Shown: positions 1 through 9,694 of the stretch, piece after piece | Layout of the letters: the number at the start of each line of letters is the position of its first letter | How positions within the stretch are numbered: the first letter of the stretch is position 1 | DNA from: Thiothrix sp. | GTDB taxonomy: Bacteria > Pseudomonadota > Gammaproteobacteria > Thiotrichales > Thiotrichaceae | Reading direction: 5' to 3' | Assembly: GCA_008015155.1 (NCBI GenBank) | Contig: SSFA01000024.1 | Coordinates: forward strand, 1-64,000 | DNA length: 64,000 nt | Translations under genes and position numbers: made by a program | Notes under the pieces: model-generated | The model's input: only the letters and a program-made list of their open reading frames with translations | The model's database searches: none | What the model was told of the DNA's origin: nothing

Positions 1-42
1 GAAATTAATGAGTCATTGATTGTTGAATTGTACTCTAAGTAA
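1..42 (+). CDS. rpsD: 30S ribosomal protein S4, C-terminal end (partial)
   Basis: Only the last 13 codons and the stop are inside the window. They read EINESLIVELYSK, which matches the highly conserved S4 C-terminus, and the gene directly precedes rpoA as in the gammaproteobacterial alpha operon. S4 is a primary 16S rRNA-binding protein of the small subunit and, in E. coli, the translational repressor of this operon. The 36-base gap to rpoA shows no terminator, so the two are probably co-transcribed. Confidence 0.9.
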   Translation, partial: EINESLIVELYSK

Positions 43-78
43 TTTTCAACCGACTCGTCAACGATTACAGGGACTAGC

Positions 79-1083
79 ATGACCTCAAAAACGATTGATT
101 TACTGAAACCACGTAATGTCCAGGTTCAGGAGTTGGGGCTAAACACATCCCGTATCACTCTAGAACCACTGGAGCGCGGTTTTGGACACACGCTGGGCAA
201 TGCCCTGCGTCGTATTCTGCTGTCCTCAATTCCGGGCAGTGCAATTACGGAAGTACAAATTGCCGGTGTTGTTCATGAGTACACAACGATTGAAGGTGTG
301 CAGGAAGATGTAGTTGAAATCCTGCTCAATCTCAAAAAGTTAGCGGTACGCTTGAATTCACGTGATGAGGCAACTTTAACCCTGAAGAAAAAAGGCAAAG
401 GTCCAGTAACAGCTGCAGACATTGAATTAGATCATGATGTCGAAATCATTGATCCTAAGTACGTGATTGCACACATTACTAAAGACGATGTCGAGTTGGA
501 AATGAACTTAACGATCACTAGTGGTCGTGGTTATCAGCCTGCTTCAGTTCGTCGTGGCCCTGATTCTCCAGAGTTACCTTTAGGTACCTTGGTATTAGAT
601 GCAAGCTACAGTCCCATTCTACGTGTTGCCTACAATGTAGACAGTGCGCGGGTTGAGCAACGCACTGATATGGACAAGCTCATTGTTGAGATTGAAACCG
701 ATGGTTCTATCGATGCAGAAAATGCATTGAGTATGGCTGCGCAGATTCTGCAGCAGCAATTAGCCGTCTTCTTTGATCTGCATATTGAAGAGCCTATCCG
801 CCACATCGACAATCAACCTGAAGTTGATCCAGTCTTGTTGCGTCCAGTGGATGACCTTGAGTTAACAGTTCGTTCTGCTAACTGTCTGAAAGCCGAGAAT
901 TTATTCTATATCGGTGATTTGGTACAGCGCACAGAAACTGAACTTTTAAAGACGCCAAACTTAGGTAAAAAATCTTTAACAGAAATTAAAGATGTATTGG
1001 CTTCACATGGTTTGACTCTGGGAACTAAGCTGGATAATTGGCCGCCTGCTGGTCTCGATCACAAAGATAGTAAAGTAGGTTAA
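79..1083 (+). CDS. rpoA: DNA-directed RNA polymerase subunit alpha
   Basis: RNA polymerase alpha subunit, the assembly platform of the core enzyme in the cytoplasm. The 334-residue length is normal. The N-terminal dimerisation domain carries the conserved [15 protein letters not shown] block around residues 36-50. The C-terminal domain (about 250-320), which contacts UP elements and activators, contains the helix-hairpin-helix-like segment [16 protein letters not shown]. The ATG is preceded by an AGGGA ribosome binding site. It lies between rpsD and rplQ in the classic alpha operon order. Confidence 0.98.
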   Translation: MTSKTIDLLKPRNVQVQELGLNTSRITLEPLERGFGHTLGNALRRILLSSIPGSAITEVQIAGVVHEYTTIEGVQEDVVEILLNLKKLAVRLNSRDEATLTLKKKGKGPVTAADIELDHDVEIIDPKYVIAHITKDDVELEMNLTITSGRGYQPASVRRGPDSPELPLGTLVLDASYSPILRVAYNVDSARVEQRTDMDKLIVEIETDGSIDAENALSMAAQILQQQLAVFFDLHIEEPIRHIDNQPEVDPVLLRPVDDLELTVRSANCLKAENLFYIGDLVQRTETELLKTPNLGKKSLTEIKDVLASHGLTLGTKLDNWPPAGLDHKDSKVG

Positions 1084-1118
1084 CCGCAAGGTTAGCCTAG
1101 CGCCTGAAGGATTTTAAG

Positions 1119-1499
1119 ATGCGTCATCGTAAAACCGGTCGTCAATTAAGCCGTAACAGCAGCCATCGCAAAGCACTGTTACAGAGCCTGACCAACTCAT
1201 TATTGCGCTACGAAGCGATTAAAACCACTCTGCCTAAAGCGAAAGAATTACGTCGTGTGGCTGAGCCTTTAATCACTCGTTCTAAAGAAGACTCTGTGCA
1301 TAACCGTCGGATTGCTTTCGCACGTTTACGTGATGAGACAGTGGTTGCTAAGTTATTCACTGAATTAGGCCCACGCTATAAGCAACGCCCAGGTGGCTAT
1401 TTGCGTATCATTAAGTGCGGTTTCCGCGCTGGTGACAATGCACCAATGGCTTATGTTTCCTTAGTCGATGGTGCTGGCGAAGCTCAAGCTGCTGAATAA
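1119..1499 (+). CDS. rplQ: 50S ribosomal protein L17
   Basis: Large-subunit ribosomal protein L17, last gene of the alpha operon. The start [21 protein letters not shown] and the later [13 protein letters not shown] motif are family signatures, and 126 residues is the usual bacterial length. An AAGG ribosome binding site precedes the ATG. A strong intrinsic terminator follows within 55 bases, closing the operon. Confidence 0.98.
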   Translation: MRHRKTGRQLSRNSSHRKALLQSLTNSLLRYEAIKTTLPKAKELRRVAEPLITRSKEDSVHNRRIAFARLRDETVVAKLFTELGPRYKQRPGGYLRIIKCGFRAGDNAPMAYVSLVDGAGEAQAAE

Positions 1500-1523
1500 G
1501 CGCTAGGCTCAGTCAATAAGAAT

Positions 1524-1552
1524 AAAAAGCCGGTGTAATAGCCGGCTTTTTT
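1524..1552 (+). terminator. Intrinsic terminator of the alpha operon
   Basis: Perfect stem AAAAAGCCGG / CCGGCTTTTT with an 8-base loop, running into a T tract. It sits 25 bases after the rplQ stop and is the natural end of rpsD-rpoA-rplQ transcription. Confidence 0.9.
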
Positions 1553-1637
1553 CTTGCATGTCATTTGTTCTGTATCATTGACAGTTGGATCAAGCAAACT
1601 AGACTTAAGCGCTTTCTAATAAAGGATACTGTGAATC

Positions 1638-2015
1638 ATGAGTACAAATGCCGAAGTAATCACTGCTGAAAGCTCCCGCAAAACGGCGCGAATTTTCTAT
1701 CTTGGGAATATTTTAGCGGTACTCATTCCCTTTCCGATCTTTATCCTTTGGTTTGGTGCGTCCATGTTTGTGTATGCCATGCTCCGGCATCACCCTAATC
1801 CAAGAGTCGGTTATTACACCCAAATTGCGGCTTATCACTATTATGGTTTGGCGGGGCTGTTAGTACCCGTGTTAACCTTTGCACCGGGTGACTTTTTTGT
1901 GAAGTACTGGGTGCATCTATGGGTCGTTTGTGCTGCTGTCATTATTCCTTTAGCAGTGATCCAAATTATGAAGATCAATAAAGAAGTATGGCAGGATGTT
2001 AAAATTGAGAAGTGA
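1638..2015 (+). CDS. Small conserved membrane protein, function unknown
   Basis: I do not recognise a named family. The 125-residue protein has a short polar N-terminus and about three hydrophobic segments (roughly residues 20-48, 68-85 and 90-112), with a histidine-rich loop between the first two. It ends in a basic cytoplasmic tail. The stop is followed after 9 bases by the bioB GTG, so it is likely co-transcribed with bioB. It could be a small inner membrane protein of the DUF4870 type, but I cannot confirm that. Confidence 0.75.
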   Translation: MSTNAEVITAESSRKTARIFYLGNILAVLIPFPIFILWFGASMFVYAMLRHHPNPRVGYYTQIAAYHYYGLAGLLVPVLTFAPGDFFVKYWVHLWVVCAAVIIPLAVIQIMKINKEVWQDVKIEK

Positions 2016-2024
2016 GGTTTGAGT

Positions 2025-3017
2025 GTGACTGAATTACGCCATGACTGGAAACTTGAGGAAATTCAAGCGTTATTTGCCTTGCCTTTCAATGATTTGATGT
2101 TTAAAGCCCATCAAATTCATCGACAAAATTTTACAGTCAATCAAGTACAGATCAGTACGTTGTTGAGCATCAAAACTGGTGCTTGTCCTGAAGATTGCAG
2201 CTACTGCTCGCAAAGTGCGCGCTACGATACGGATTTACAGACTGAGCGTCTCATGCCACTGAATGAAGTAATTGCAGCAGCTAAGACCGCGCAAGCCAAT
2301 GGTGCTACCCGCTTTTGCATGGGTGCTGCTTGGCGTAATCCTACGGATAAGAATTTAGAGCGCGTGATCGAAATGGTTAGCTCCGTCAAAGGCTTAGGCA
2401 TGGAAACATGTGTAACTTTGGGGATGTTGACTGATCGCCAGGCTCAACGCTTAAAGTATGCAGGCTTGGATTATTACAATCATAATTTGGATACTTCGCC
2501 TGAGTTCTATGGGCAAGTGATTACTACACGTACTTACCAAGATCGCTTAGATACCCTTGAGTCTGTGCGTAATGCCGGTATCAATGTCTGTAGCGGCGGC
2601 ATTTTAGGAATGGGCGAATCGGAGCGTGATCGTGCACGCTTGTTGCAACAATTAGCCAATATGAAGCAACACCCTGAGTCAGTGCCCATCAATGATTTAG
2701 TGCGTATCGAAGGCACGCCTTTAGCCGCAAATGACAAATTAGATCCTTTGGATTTTATTCGGACGATTGCAGTAGCCAGAGTTTTAATGCCCAAGTCCTA
2801 TGTGCGTTTGTCAGCAGGGCGCACTGAAATGAGTGACGAAACGCAAGCATGGTGCTTCTTTGCTGGGGCAAATTCTATGTTTTATGGCGATCGTTTGTTG
2901 ACAACAGATAATCCTGACGAGAATCATGATATGCAACTGTTTGCACGTTTAGGTATCCAACCTGAACGAGCTGCTGCTGTTGAAGCAGAAACAGCTTGCC
3001 AAACTTGTCAGGCTTAA
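2025..3017 (+). CDS. bioB: Biotin synthase
   Basis: Radical-SAM enzyme that inserts sulfur into dethiobiotin, the last step of biotin synthesis. The CxxxCxxC cluster motif is seen as [12 protein letters not shown] near residue 51, followed by the typical RFCMGAAWR and [12 protein letters not shown] motifs and the auxiliary-cluster arginine region (RLSAGRTEM). I chose the GTG at 2025, with a TGAGG element 8 bases upstream, over an in-frame TTG at 2019 that sits too close to that site. No other bio genes are nearby, so bioB is solitary here. Confidence 0.95.
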   Translation: MTELRHDWKLEEIQALFALPFNDLMFKAHQIHRQNFTVNQVQISTLLSIKTGACPEDCSYCSQSARYDTDLQTERLMPLNEVIAAAKTAQANGATRFCMGAAWRNPTDKNLERVIEMVSSVKGLGMETCVTLGMLTDRQAQRLKYAGLDYYNHNLDTSPEFYGQVITTRTYQDRLDTLESVRNAGINVCSGGILGMGESERDRARLLQQLANMKQHPESVPINDLVRIEGTPLAANDKLDPLDFIRTIAVARVLMPKSYVRLSAGRTEMSDETQAWCFFAGANSMFYGDRLLTTDNPDENHDMQLFARLGIQPERAAAVEAETACQTCQA

Positions 3018-3037
3018 GAGCTTAGTGTGGAGTAGTC

Positions 3038-4933
3038 ATGCGGTATCCCCAAACTTTTGATGTCATTGTAATCGGTGGCGGTCATGCAGGTACAGAAGCA
3101 GCCTTAGCAGCGGCACGCATGGGGCAACGTACGCTGTTACTCACTCATAATATCGAAACGATTGGGCAGATGAGCTGTAATCCAGCGATTGGCGGAATTG
3201 GCAAAGGACATTTAGTTAAAGAAGTAGACGCCCTAGGTGGTGCTATGGCGCATGCGGCGGATCGCGGCGGTATCCAATTTCGCATTTTGAATTCCAGCAA
3301 AGGCCCCGCTGTGCGGGCTACACGCGCTCAAGCCGATCGTGTGCGCTATAAGGCAGCGATTCGGACTATGGTTGAAAATCAGCCTAATCTGCAAATCTTC
3401 CAACAAGCAGCGGATGATTTAATCCTTGAAGGAGAGCGGGTTGCTGGCGTTACCACCCAAATGGGGGTGAGTTTTAGCGCTCGCGCCGTGGTTTTGACTA
3501 CAGGCACCTTTTTAGGTGGCAAGATCCATATTGGTTTAGAAAATCATTCTGGCGGGCGTGCAGGTGATCCACCTTCCATAGCCTTAGCGCAAAGGCTGCG
3601 GGAATTACCCTTCCGGGTAGATCGCTTAAAAACTGGCACACCACCCCGCATTGACGCGCGTACTATTGATTTTACTAAACTACAAGCACAACCTGGTGAT
3701 ACGCCAACGCCAGTCTTCTCATTTTTAGGGAAAGCTGAAGAGCATCCAACACAGATTCCTTGCCATATAACCTACACCAATACACGTACCCACGACATTA
3801 TTCGCGGTGGTCTAGATCGTTCACCTATGTATACGGGGGTTATCGAGGGGATTGGGCCACGTTATTGCCCATCGATTGAAGATAAAGTAGTACGTTTTGC
3901 AGATAAGGATCGCCATCAAATTTTTCTCGAGCCAGAAGGCTTAGATACGCACGAAATTTACCCCAATGGAATCTCTACCAGCCTGCCCTTCGATGTGCAA
4001 TATGCTTTAGTACGCTCGATGGAAGGGATGGAGAATGCGCATATTGTGCGTCCCGGCTATGCGATTGAATATGATTTCTTCGATCCCCGTGATTTAAAAC
4101 CCAGCTTAGAGACCAAAGCCATCCAAGGCTTATTTTTTGCCGGGCAAATTAATGGTACGACTGGTTATGAAGAAGCAGCTGCACAAGGCTTATTAGCAGG
4201 TTTAAATGCTGGGCTGTATGTGCAGGAGCGTGAGGCTTGGTATCCGCTGCGTGATCAAGCTTATTTAGGTGTATTAGTTGATGATTTGATTACGCTCGGT
4301 ACTAAAGAACCTTATCGTATGTTTACCAGTCGTGCTGAGCATCGTTTACTCTTACGTGAAGACAATGCTGATTTGCGCCTAACTGAAATAGGGCGAGAAT
4401 TAGGTCTAGTTAATGATGAGCGCTGGTCCGCGTTTTGTACCAAGCGCGAGGCGATTGAGCGCGAACAGCAACGCTTACGTACTACTGTTTTACATCCTAG
4501 TAGCTTAAGCACAGAAGAGACTGAACGCGTCTTCGGAGATGCTCTAGCGCGTGATTATAAACTATATGATCTATTGCGCCGACCAAATGTGAGCTATGCA
4601 AATCTGACCAGTTTAGCTGCTGTAGGTTCGGAGGTCACTGATCCAGCCGTGGCCGAGCAAGTGGAAATTCAGTGTAAATACGCCGGCTACATTGAGCGTC
4701 AGCAGGATGAAATTGATAAGCAGCGTCGGCATGAAGAAACACGTTTACCGCCGGATTTTGACTATAACAAAGTCAGTGGTTTATCAAATGAAGTGCGTCA
4801 AAAGCTCCTCGCTCAAAGGCCTGCAAGTATGGGACAGGCTTCACGTATTCCGGGTGTGACACCTGCTGCGATTTCGCTGTTGCTAGTGCATTTGAAAAAG
4901 CAGTCCTTAGCCTCTATGCGTGAGTCTGCTTAA
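3038..4933 (+). CDS. mnmG: tRNA uridine-5-carboxymethylaminomethyl modification enzyme MnmG (GidA)
   Basis: FAD-dependent subunit of the MnmE-MnmG complex that modifies the wobble uridine of several tRNAs. The Rossmann motif GGGHAG is at residues 13-18, [12 protein letters not shown] follows near 47-58, and the conserved [22 protein letters not shown] block lies in the second half. Length of 631 residues is normal. A GGAG site precedes the ATG. Its stop overlaps the rsmG start (TAATG), giving the conserved mnmG-rsmG-parA-parB order common near replication origins. Confidence 0.98.
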   Translation: MRYPQTFDVIVIGGGHAGTEAALAAARMGQRTLLLTHNIETIGQMSCNPAIGGIGKGHLVKEVDALGGAMAHAADRGGIQFRILNSSKGPAVRATRAQADRVRYKAAIRTMVENQPNLQIFQQAADDLILEGERVAGVTTQMGVSFSARAVVLTTGTFLGGKIHIGLENHSGGRAGDPPSIALAQRLRELPFRVDRLKTGTPPRIDARTIDFTKLQAQPGDTPTPVFSFLGKAEEHPTQIPCHITYTNTRTHDIIRGGLDRSPMYTGVIEGIGPRYCPSIEDKVVRFADKDRHQIFLEPEGLDTHEIYPNGISTSLPFDVQYALVRSMEGMENAHIVRPGYAIEYDFFDPRDLKPSLETKAIQGLFFAGQINGTTGYEEAAAQGLLAGLNAGLYVQEREAWYPLRDQAYLGVLVDDLITLGTKEPYRMFTSRAEHRLLLREDNADLRLTEIGRELGLVNDERWSAFCTKREAIEREQQRLRTTVLHPSSLSTEETERVFGDALARDYKLYDLLRRPNVSYANLTSLAAVGSEVTDPAVAEQVEIQCKYAGYIERQQDEIDKQRRHEETRLPPDFDYNKVSGLSNEVRQKLLAQRPASMGQASRIPGVTPAAISLLLVHLKKQSLASMRESA

Positions 4934-5553
4934 TGACCATGCAGTGGCCGGGTGTACCTGCTGAATTAGGTTTAGACCTAAGCACTGGGCAGGATCAGCA
5001 GTTGCAGCTTTATTTAGAGCTGTTGCAGCGTTGGAATAAGGTTTATAACCTAACTGCTGTGCGTGATCCTGCACAAATGTTGACCCTGCATTTATGGGAT
5101 AGCTTGGCTGTAGTACCTTTTATTCAGGCGGATGCTTGTCTGGATGTAGGGAGTGGAGCAGGCTTGCCGGGTATTCCTTTAGCGATTTTGCGTCCCCAGC
5201 AAGAATTTACTTTATTAGATACCAATGGTAAAAAAACCCGCTTTATGCAGCAGGCTGCTTTAGAACTGGGTTTAAGCAATCTGAAAGTCGTACAAGCGCG
5301 GGTTGAGCACTGGCAGCCAGTACAGCGGTTTACTGCTATCATTAGTCGCGCTTTTGCCTCTTTAGCTGATTTTGTTACAGTCAGTGGCATGCATTTAGCT
5401 ACTCAAGGCAGTCTCTATGCTATGAAAGGACGTTACCCTGAGAGTGAAATTGCAGAGTTGCCTGTAGGCTGGAAGCTAGCTCGTAGCCACTCTTTAAGCG
5501 TCCCCGGCTTAGAGGCTGAGCGTCATTTATTAGAACTTACCCGTACTGCCTAA
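4933..5553 (+). CDS. rsmG: 16S rRNA (guanine-527-N7)-methyltransferase RsmG (GidB)
   Basis: SAM-dependent methyltransferase that makes m7G527 in 16S rRNA. SAM motif I is seen as DVGSGAGLPG at residues 71-80, and the N-terminal WNKVYNLTAVRDP segment is family typical. The ATG shares its first base with the last base of the mnmG stop codon, so the two genes are translationally coupled. The next gene, parA, starts 22 bases after the stop. Length of 206 residues is usual. Confidence 0.97.
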   Translation: MTMQWPGVPAELGLDLSTGQDQQLQLYLELLQRWNKVYNLTAVRDPAQMLTLHLWDSLAVVPFIQADACLDVGSGAGLPGIPLAILRPQQEFTLLDTNGKKTRFMQQAALELGLSNLKVVQARVEHWQPVQRFTAIISRAFASLADFVTVSGMHLATQGSLYAMKGRYPESEIAELPVGWKLARSHSLSVPGLEAERHLLELTRTA

Positions 5554-5575
5554 GCAGTGTTTGACCGAGATAAGC

Positions 5576-6370
5576 ATGAGTAAGGTAATTGCAGTTGCCA
5601 ACCAAAAAGGTGGAGTTGGTAAAACCACGACGAGTGTGAATTTAGCCGCTTCTTTGGCCGCTATGCAGCGCAAAGTCCTACTAATTGATATGGACCCGCA
5701 AGGCAATGCGACGACGGGTATGGGCTTAGAGAAGCATAATCAATTAGTATCGCTCAATGATGTGCTGCTTGGCAAAGCGCATGCTCAGGAAATTCTCAAG
5801 TTCATCCCTGAGTTAAAGCTCTCGATGCTCCCAGGTACGCCTGATTTGACCGTAGCCGAAGTGGAGTTAATGCAAAAAGATCGGCGCGAGTATCGCTTAC
5901 GCGAGGTAATCGAAGCTTTACGTGAGCAATTTGATTTCATTTTCATTGACTGTCCACCCTCACTCAATATGCTGACAGTCAATGCTTTGGTTGCAGCAGA
6001 TAGTGTCCTGATTCCTATGCAATGTGAGTATTTCGCTTTAGAGGGTTTGAGCGCTTTAGTAAATACGATTGATGAAATTAAAAGTACAGCGAACCCCGAA
6101 CTAAAAATGATGGGCTTGGTGCGTACTATGTTTGATCCACGCAGCAATTTAGCTCGTGATGTATCAGATCAATTGCAAAATCATTTTAAAGATAAAGTCT
6201 ACAATACATCTATTCCGCGTAATGTGCGTTTAGCCGAGGCACCTAGTCATGGTTTACCCGTCTTAGAATACGATAAGAATTCACGCGGTGCTTTAGCCTA
6301 CTTAGCGCTTGCGGCTGAAATGTTGCGGCGTAATGGGGCAGGGTTACCACAAGAGGCTCCGTCATGGTAA
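5576..6370 (+). CDS. parA: Chromosome-partitioning ATPase ParA (Soj)
   Basis: Walker-type ATPase that drives origin segregation with ParB. The deviant Walker A box KGGVGKT is at residues 11-17, Walker A' DMDPQGNATTG follows, and Walker B is FIFIDCPPS. I start at the ATG at 5576 (MSKVIAVANQKGG), because the in-frame TTG 15 bases upstream only adds residues atypical of the family. The product has 264 residues, the chromosomal type without an N-terminal HTH. The stop overlaps parB by 7 bases. Confidence 0.97.
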   Translation: MSKVIAVANQKGGVGKTTTSVNLAASLAAMQRKVLLIDMDPQGNATTGMGLEKHNQLVSLNDVLLGKAHAQEILKFIPELKLSMLPGTPDLTVAEVELMQKDRREYRLREVIEALREQFDFIFIDCPPSLNMLTVNALVAADSVLIPMQCEYFALEGLSALVNTIDEIKSTANPELKMMGLVRTMFDPRSNLARDVSDQLQNHFKDKVYNTSIPRNVRLAEAPSHGLPVLEYDKNSRGALAYLALAAEMLRRNGAGLPQEAPSW

Positions 6371-7233
6371 AAAAACCAGGCTTAGGGCGCGGTTTAGATG
6401 TGCTATTAAGTTCTGCACGTAAATCTAGCCCGCCTGAAGATGAAGTAGTTTTGCAAAAGCTACCCGTCGAACAAATTCAACCTGGTACTTATCAGCCACG
6501 TAGCCAAATGGATGCACAGGCCTTACAAGAGTTGGCTGATTCGATTAAGGCACAAGGCTTAGTACAACCCGTCGTGGTGAGGCGTTTGAGCCTAGGTGGA
6601 TATGAGTTGATTGCAGGTGAGCGCCGCTGGCGCGCTGCTCAATTAGCAGGTTTGAAAGTTATTCCAGCCGTCATCCGCGAAATTCCTGATCAGGCTGCTG
6701 CTGCTATGTCTCTGATCGAAAATATTCAACGTGAAGATCTTAATTCACTAGAAGAAGCTTTAGCTTTACGCCGTTTAATTGATGAATTCGGTTTGACCCA
6801 TCAGCAGACTGCTGAAGCAGTCGGGCGTTCGCGAGCGGCAGTGACTAATTTGCTGCGTTTATTGGAATTGAGTTCAGAGGTTAAGCAGCTCTTAGAACAA
6901 CGCTTACTCGAAATGGGACATGCGCGTGCTTTACTAAGCCTGAGCCAAGAAGAATTGCAAATAAAAATAGCGCAGAAAGTGGTACAACGTCAGCTATCCG
7001 TACGCGAAACTGAGCGTTTGGTTAAAAATCTGTTGGAGGGGGTTCCTCCACGTAAAGATACATCTGTATCTGCTGATGTACAGCGCTTAGAACGACAACT
7101 CACCGAGCAGTTAGGGGCGCGTGTTGAGATCCGCTATAACAAGCGTGGTCGTGGCAAGATGGTCATTGAGTATAATACGCTCGATGAGCTGGACGGGATT
7201 TTAAGTCAAATTCAGCGTTCTGACGAAGAATAG
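6364..7233 (+). CDS. parB: Chromosome-partitioning protein ParB (Spo0J)
   Basis: CTP-dependent DNA clamp that loads at parS and activates ParA. It begins with the typical KKPGLGRGLDVLL. The CTP-binding motif GERRWRAA is at residues 85-92, the ENIQREDLN segment near 118, an HTH around 146-168, and a C-terminal dimerisation domain follows. Length is 289 residues. It overlaps parA by 7 bases. I did not find a convincing parS site by eye in this window. Confidence 0.97.
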   Translation: MVKKPGLGRGLDVLLSSARKSSPPEDEVVLQKLPVEQIQPGTYQPRSQMDAQALQELADSIKAQGLVQPVVVRRLSLGGYELIAGERRWRAAQLAGLKVIPAVIREIPDQAAAAMSLIENIQREDLNSLEEALALRRLIDEFGLTHQQTAEAVGRSRAAVTNLLRLLELSSEVKQLLEQRLLEMGHARALLSLSQEELQIKIAQKVVQRQLSVRETERLVKNLLEGVPPRKDTSVSADVQRLERQLTEQLGARVEIRYNKRGRGKMVIEYNTLDELDGILSQIQRSDEE

Positions 7234-7285
7234 CCTTAGGCAGCTGACCATTTAGCTCTTTTTTTGCTAGGAACTAGATTAATTC

Positions 7286-7314
7286 TTGAAGCGCTCTTGA
7301 ATTATCTGCATAAT
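7286..7314 (+). promoter_or_regulatory. Candidate sigma-70 promoter of rpsT
   Basis: TTGAAG (7286-7291) and CATAAT (7309-7314) are separated by 17 bases, about 40 bases upstream of the rpsT TTG codon. The position fits an independent rpsT transcript after parB. Confidence 0.5.
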
Positions 7315-7353
7315 ACGCGGCTTAGTTTTAGATCGGTTTTGCGGAGAAGACCC

Positions 7354-7632
7354 TTGCCTAATATAAAGTCAGCGAAAAAGCGCGTTCGTCAGGATGAAAA
7401 GCGCCGTATGCATAATAAACACCTGCGTTCACGCATGCGCACTTCTGTTAAGGGCGTTCTGAATGCAATTGCTGCAGGTGATCGTGAAGCTGCTCTAGCA
7501 GCTTATCAAGCTGCAGTACCAGTGATTGATTCAACAGCAGATAAAGGCATTATTCACAAGAATAAAGCTGCTCGTTTTAAAAGTCGCTTGAATGCCCACA
7601 TTCGCGCGCTGCAAGCACCGGCTGCAGCCTAA
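7354..7632 (+). CDS. rpsT: 30S ribosomal protein S20 (TTG start)
   Basis: Small-subunit protein S20, 92 residues. The conserved start [17 protein letters not shown] follows directly on a TTG codon at 7354, and a GGAGA ribosome binding site lies 6 bases upstream. Longer in-frame starts would add residues not seen in S20. E. coli rpsT also starts with UUG, where the weak start codon takes part in autogenous translational control, so the same may apply here. A strong hairpin follows the gene. Confidence 0.95.
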   Translation: MPNIKSAKKRVRQDEKRRMHNKHLRSRMRTSVKGVLNAIAAGDREAALAAYQAAVPVIDSTADKGIIHKNKAARFKSRLNAHIRALQAPAAA

Positions 7633-7658
7633 TTTAGCGTGTTTGGCGAATAGTTCTG

Positions 7659-7688
7659 AAGGCCGGTTTGGAAACAAACCGGCCTTTT
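7659..7688 (+). terminator. Intrinsic terminator after rpsT
   Basis: Perfect 12-bp stem AAGGCCGGTTTG / CAAACCGGCCTT with a GAAA tetraloop, followed by a short T run. It separates rpsT from coaE. Confidence 0.88.
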
Positions 7689-7703
7689 CGTATTGAGGTT
7701 TGT

Positions 7704-8309
7704 ATGCTTAAAGTAGGCCTAACCGGCGGTATTGGTTGTGGCAAAAGTAGTGCAGTTGCTATTTTTAGGTCTTTAGGTGTACCTATTGTTGATGCTGATC
7801 AATTGGCTCGTGCAGTCGTACAAAAAGGTGAACCCGCTTTAGCCCAAGTTGCGGCTGTTTTTGGGGCAGAAGCCTTAACCCTAGAGGGTGAGCTTGATCG
7901 GGCTTGGATGCGAGCAAAAGTATTTCACGATCCTAGTGCACGTGCTCAATTGGAAGGCATCCTGCATCCTATTATTCATGCGCGCATTGGACAGGCGATG
8001 CAATCTGCGTTTGAATCGGGTGCAGCTTATGTGATTGTCGATGTGCCTTTACTGGTTGAGCAAGGTTACCAAAGTCTGTTTGATCGGATTGTTGTTGTGG
8101 ATTGCCTACCTAACCAGCAACTAGAACGGGTGCGGGCTCGTGACAAGACAGCGGACGGCCAAACTCAGCAAATTATGCAAGTACAGGCATCGCGTGAGTT
8201 AAGACTGCAAGCTGCAAATGATATATTAGATAATACTTCCACTAAAGAAGTGCTGGAACTCCAAGTCAACCAACTCCATAAGAAATTTCTCGGTCTCTCC
8301 AGTTGTTAA
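7704..8309 (+). CDS. coaE: Dephospho-CoA kinase
   Basis: Last enzyme of coenzyme A synthesis, phosphorylating dephospho-CoA at the 3' hydroxyl of ribose. The P-loop GGIGCGKS is at residues 8-15, followed by the DADQLAR motif and the VPLLVEQGY lid segment. The ATG at 7704 has a GAGG site 5 bases upstream. An in-frame start further upstream would read through the rpsT terminator hairpin and is not credible. The product has 201 residues. zapD follows, as in many gammaproteobacteria. Confidence 0.95.
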   Translation: MLKVGLTGGIGCGKSSAVAIFRSLGVPIVDADQLARAVVQKGEPALAQVAAVFGAEALTLEGELDRAWMRAKVFHDPSARAQLEGILHPIIHARIGQAMQSAFESGAAYVIVDVPLLVEQGYQSLFDRIVVVDCLPNQQLERVRARDKTADGQTQQIMQVQASRELRLQAANDILDNTSTKEVLELQVNQLHKKFLGLSSC

Positions 8310-8367
8310 TTTGCCGTTTAGGTAAGTTTATTTTAGTATTTAACGTTAATCTTATTGAGTTGTGCCT

Positions 8368-9117
8368 ATGACCATTTACGAACAACCGCTAAATGAAAAG
8401 ATCAGGCTTTTCCTGCGGCTTGAGTTTTTGGTTAAGCGCTTCCGCTACCACTTAGCACAAGCGAACCAAGCAGATACCTTAGCAGCTTTAGATATTTTGC
8501 TGGATCTTTATAATCTAGTCGCACGTGTCGATATTAAAAGTGATGTTATTAAAGAATTAGATCGGGTTGCTCAATCAGTACGACGTGATTTCGACGTTCA
8601 AGATCAACAAGATGCGACTTTAGAAGCTTTAACGAATCATGCGAATGAGCTTTATCATTTACGCGGTGCTTTAGGTCAACATTTACGTTCTCATATTTTC
8701 TTTAGTAGTTTAAGACAACGTACTTCTTTGCCAGGTGGGATTAATGGCGTTGATATTCCGCTTTTAAACCAATGGCAAGAACAAGAAGCCGAAGTACGTG
8801 TGGCGGATTTAGTCGCTTGGGGGCAGCCCTTTGTGACCACCGCAGATGCGATTTCTTATATGTTAAATCTGATGCGTAATTACTGTGATGGTGAAGAATA
8901 CACAGCACGCGACGGATTTTTTCAAATGTCTCTGGGTTTAACCAAGGCTTATCAATTATTGCAATTAGAACTTCCTGCTAACAAAAATATTTACCCTGAA
9001 ATTAGCTCAGGGAAGCAGCGTTTTTCTCTACGCTTTGTAGAGGTCGATATGTTGTCAGAACGTGGGAAGCAGTTACCGGAAGATGTGATTTTCCGCTTAA
9101 AATTATGCGCGTTTTAG
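8368..9117 (+). CDS. zapD: Cell division protein ZapD
   Basis: FtsZ-associated protein that cross-links and bundles FtsZ filaments at the division ring. The 249-residue all-helical protein begins TIYEQPLNEKIRLFLRLEFL, and contains the LYHLRGALGQHLRSHIFF block and the G-I-NGVDIPLLNQW segment typical of ZapD (DUF1342). I start at the ATG at 8368 rather than at the GTG two codons upstream. The coaE-zapD order is conserved; the usual third gene yacG is not seen here. Confidence 0.95.
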   Translation: MTIYEQPLNEKIRLFLRLEFLVKRFRYHLAQANQADTLAALDILLDLYNLVARVDIKSDVIKELDRVAQSVRRDFDVQDQQDATLEALTNHANELYHLRGALGQHLRSHIFFSSLRQRTSLPGGINGVDIPLLNQWQEQEAEVRVADLVAWGQPFVTTADAISYMLNLMRNYCDGEEYTARDGFFQMSLGLTKAYQLLQLELPANKNIYPEISSGKQRFSLRFVEVDMLSERGKQLPEDVIFRLKLCAF

Positions 9118-9133
9118 AGAGAGGGACGCGATT

Positions 9134-9439
9134 ATGGATGAACAAACACGCTTAGAAGTAGAAGCAGCTGCATGGCGTAAGTTAGTCGAGCATTTTCAAA
9201 AACGCACGGATGTGCAAAATATTGATTTAATGAATATGGCTGGTTTTTGCCGTAACTGTATGTCGAAATGGTATGCAGGAGCAGCTAATGAGCGCGGCAC
9301 TGAACTTGATTATGAGCAAGCCCGCGAAATCATCTATGGTATGCCTTATGCCGAATTTAAGGATCGCTACCAAAAAAAGGCCAGCGCTGAACAATTAACG
9401 GCTTATAATGCGATTCGCCCTGAACAAAAAACTGAATAA
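9134..9439 (+). CDS. DUF1244 (SMc04008-like) family protein
   Basis: A 101-residue cytosolic protein of a small conserved proteobacterial family with no established role. Diagnostic blocks are RTDVQNIDLMN, GFCRNCMSKWY with its two cysteines near residues 40-43, and REIIYGMPYAEFKDRYQ. It follows zapD by 16 bases and precedes xseB by 18, so it is probably in the same transcript. Confidence 0.9.
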   Translation: MDEQTRLEVEAAAWRKLVEHFQKRTDVQNIDLMNMAGFCRNCMSKWYAGAANERGTELDYEQAREIIYGMPYAEFKDRYQKKASAEQLTAYNAIRPEQKTE

Positions 9440-9457
9440 GGCAATGCAGTGTGATTT

Positions 9458-9694
9458 ATGGCAAAAAAAGAAACGACTAAGCCAGATTTCGAGACATCCC
9501 TCCAAGAATTAGAAGCCCTTGTCCAAAAAATGGAAAGTGGCGAATTGTCCTTAGAAGAATCCCTCCAAGAATTTGAGCGTGGTGTGCAACTAACCCGGCA
9601 ATGCCAAGAGGCTTTAACCGTGGCCGAGCAACGTGTAAGGCTATTAGCCGCTGATGGTAGCCAGACAGATTTCAAAGAGGACAAAACCAAGTGA
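9458..9694 (+). CDS. xseB: Exodeoxyribonuclease VII small subunit
   Basis: Small subunit of the single-strand-specific exonuclease VII. The protein has 78 residues with the family core [26 protein letters not shown]. Its stop overlaps the ispA start (GTGA), matching the widespread xseB-ispA-dxs order. The large subunit gene xseA is not in the window, which is normal. Confidence 0.95.
   Translation: MAKKETTKPDFETSLQELEALVQKMESGELSLEESLQEFERGVQLTRQCQEALTVAEQRVRLLAADGSQTDFKEDKTK

Noticed and set aside
7234..7275. Possible terminator after parB (AGCT...AGCT followed by seven Ts)
   Set aside because: Only about 4 bp of stem; the T run alone is not enough to call a terminator.
7264..7353. N-terminal extension of rpsT from an upstream in-frame start
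   Set aside because: The extra residues are not found in S20, and the region contains the candidate rpsT promoter.
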